A DNA stretch of 6,936 nt, from positions 23,179 through 30,114 of the forward strand of contig DHPI01000062.1 in the NCBI GenBank assembly GCA_002407865.1. Reading direction: 5' to 3'. The position numbers and the translations under genes were made by a program. This DNA comes from Spirochaetia bacterium UBA5368. Lineage in GTDB: Bacteria; Spirochaetota; UBA4802; UBA5368. The notes beneath the pieces were generated by a model. That model was not told the DNA's origin. It searched no databases and was given only the letters and a program-made list of their open reading frames with translations. Position 1 is the stretch's first letter; each line of letters opens with the position of its first letter. This document shows, piece after piece, positions 6,158-6,936 of this stretch.

Positions 6158-6187
6158 TTGTATAATGTCAGCAAAATAATGGATAGT
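6158..6187 (+). promoter_or_regulatory. Candidate promoter of the six-helix membrane protein gene
   Basis: Two overlapping options exist. TTGTAT (6158-6163) with GATAGT (6182-6187) has an 18-base spacer and resembles the other two GATAGT candidates in this window. Alternatively, the perfect TATAAT (6161-6166) could be a -10 box, but no good -35 box lies 16-18 bases upstream of it. The perfect palindrome at 6146-6157 would overlap either promoter. Confidence 0.3.
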
Positions 6188-6263
6188 CGCATTGTGTAAT
6201 ATTAATTGTATTTATTTTACACGATGATAAAATTCGACTGATTATAAAAAAGGAGGACATCAC

Positions 6264-6893
6264 ATGAATCTCAATCATCCCGAGGCGACTGCCGCAGCGC
6301 TTGCCCTTTTGCGAAACGGCAGCCCCTTTCAGTGGTACGTTATTACGCTGCTGGCGCTGGTCATCTACATTTACGCCAACGAAATCTCGAACAAGAACTG
6401 GAACTCTATCGCGGCGGGGCTGTCGCTGTATATGGTGCACTGGTTCGTCGAGATCGTCAACGGGCTTGTGCAGCATTTCTCCGGGCACGCCCTCTGGACG
6501 GTGCCGACCGGCACGGCGTTTCTGCTGCTCATAGGGGTCGGCGTGGAACTTTCGCTCATGTTCTCGGTGGCGGGGCTTATCTTCAGCAAGCTGCTGCCCG
6601 ACGACCCGAAGAAAAAATATCTCGGGATAAACAACCGCATGCTCTTCGCCATCGGCAACGCGGCGTTTTTCTCCATATTCGAAATTTTTCTTGTAAAGAC
6701 GCCGGCATTCGTGTGGGTACACCCCTGGTGGGGCGCGCTTACCGTGTTCATCACAGTATACATACCGTTCTTCGCGGTGTCGTTCTACTGCTACGACTGG
6801 CCGCGCAGTACGCAGAAAAAAGTCATCGGCGGCCTCTTCGCAATAAATGCGCTCTCACTGATTATTTTCGCGGGCATACTCGGCTGGATATAA
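6264..6893 (+). CDS. Integral membrane protein of unknown function, six predicted helices
   Basis: This 209-residue protein has about six hydrophobic segments, near residues 22-38, 48-70, 83-109, 127-144, 156-176 and 186-207. It has no signal peptide and short loops; the longest loop (110-126, DDPKKKYLGINNR) is charged and probably cytoplasmic. Several polar or charged residues lie within or at the edges of the helices: H59 and E63 in HWFVEIVNG, E95, E140 and N194. Tryptophans and prolines cluster in VWVHPWW (150-156). Buried charged residues of this kind suggest a catalytic or transport role rather than simple anchoring, but I do not recognise the family. AAGGAGG (6250-6256) precedes the ATG and fixes the start; the stop is followed by a second in-frame TAA. 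It is a single gene as far as can be seen, divergent from the envelope pair. Ordinary codon use with GC-rich third positions supports it as real. Confidence 0.85.
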   Translation: MNLNHPEATAAALALLRNGSPFQWYVITLLALVIYIYANEISNKNWNSIAAGLSLYMVHWFVEIVNGLVQHFSGHALWTVPTGTAFLLLIGVGVELSLMFSVAGLIFSKLLPDDPKKKYLGINNRMLFAIGNAAFFSIFEIFLVKTPAFVWVHPWWGALTVFITVYIPFFAVSFYCYDWPRSTQKKVIGGLFAINALSLIIFAGILGWI

Positions 6894-6936
6894 TAATCAA
6901 CACTCCACTTCTGAAATCATAGTCGACACAACAACG
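6894..6936. other. Short downstream stretch with no visible feature
   Basis: After the tandem stop codons only 43 bases remain. They contain no hairpin followed by a T-tract, so the terminator of the membrane protein gene, if any, lies outside the window. Confidence 0.5.

Larger units (their letters stand above)
5903..6263. other. Divergent intergenic region between the secreted-protein and membrane-protein genes
   Basis: No credible gene lies here. The region holds ribosome binding sites and promoter candidates for the two divergent genes. It also has a GC-rich hairpin (6104-6120), a perfect 12-bp AT palindrome ATATAATTATAT (6146-6157), a TATAAT box (6161-6166) and a spaced inverted repeat, GTGTAA (6194-6199) with TTACAC (6217-6222). 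Both genes share the 11-base Shine-Dalgarno block AAGGAGGACAT before their start codons. The section from about 6000 to 6120 has GC content like coding DNA, but I see no reading frame with a ribosome binding site. Confidence 0.6.

Noticed and set aside
5967..6179. 70-codon plus-strand open frame in the divergent spacer
   Set aside because: There is no Shine-Dalgarno sequence before its ATG, whereas its neighbours have very strong ones. The predicted protein has no visible signal, helix or domain, and its end overlaps the AT-rich promoter region.
6168..6722. 184-codon minus-strand open frame
   Set aside because: It is antisense to the six-helix membrane protein, with charged shadow composition and no upstream ribosome binding site.
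1..6936. CRISPR array, tRNA or rRNA genes, insertion sequences
   Set aside because: I found no regularly spaced repeat set beyond the two-copy operator, no cloverleaf or rRNA-like sequence, and no transposase motif or terminal inverted repeats.

Overview
The window looks like a piece of chromosome from a diderm (Gram-negative-type) bacterium that can degrade fatty acids. The signs are an AsmA-family envelope protein, a signal-peptide-bearing protein with a beta-barrel-like strand pattern, and strong AGGAG/GGAGG ribosome binding sites before most genes. Coding DNA is moderately GC-rich, while the two long intergenic regions are very AT-rich. The lineage cannot be fixed from sequence reading alone. 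A spirochaete or a deltaproteobacterial-type genome would fit, but that is only an impression. No mobile element, CRISPR array, tRNA or rRNA was seen.

Left part (1-3562), lipid metabolism. A long-chain acyl-CoA synthetase (FadD/LcfA type) runs leftward and leaves the window a few residues before its expected end. Divergent from it, across a 380-base AT-rich spacer, lies a two-gene rightward unit. Its first gene is a crotonase-fold protein that would usually be labelled enoyl-CoA hydratase. However, it carries the complete Asp/Glu/Asp catalytic set of delta(3,5)-delta(2,4)-dienoyl-CoA isomerase (ECH1 family). Its second gene, three bases downstream, is an atypical Rossmann-fold NAD(P)-binding protein of the HTATIP2/TIP30 type. 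The spacer holds two tandem copies of a 15-bp palindrome exactly 20 bp apart, beside the acyl-CoA synthetase start. They look like operators for a dimeric repressor of fatty acid genes.

Middle part (3563-5902), envelope. A compact bidirectional terminator separates the lipid unit from a convergent leftward pair. The pair is a secreted, probably outer-membrane protein of unknown family, followed 25 bases later by a 487-residue AsmA-family protein with one N-terminal membrane anchor. The first gene is a composition mosaic, with two AT-rich blocks flanking a GC-richer core.

Right part (5903-6936). A 361-base spacer with AT-rich palindromes separates the envelope pair from a divergent 209-residue six-helix membrane protein that I do not recognise. 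It is followed by 43 bases with no visible feature.

No obviously new multi-gene system is present. The items most worth a second look are the tandem operator pair, the isomerase reassignment, the mosaic secreted protein with its AsmA partner, and the unknown membrane protein.
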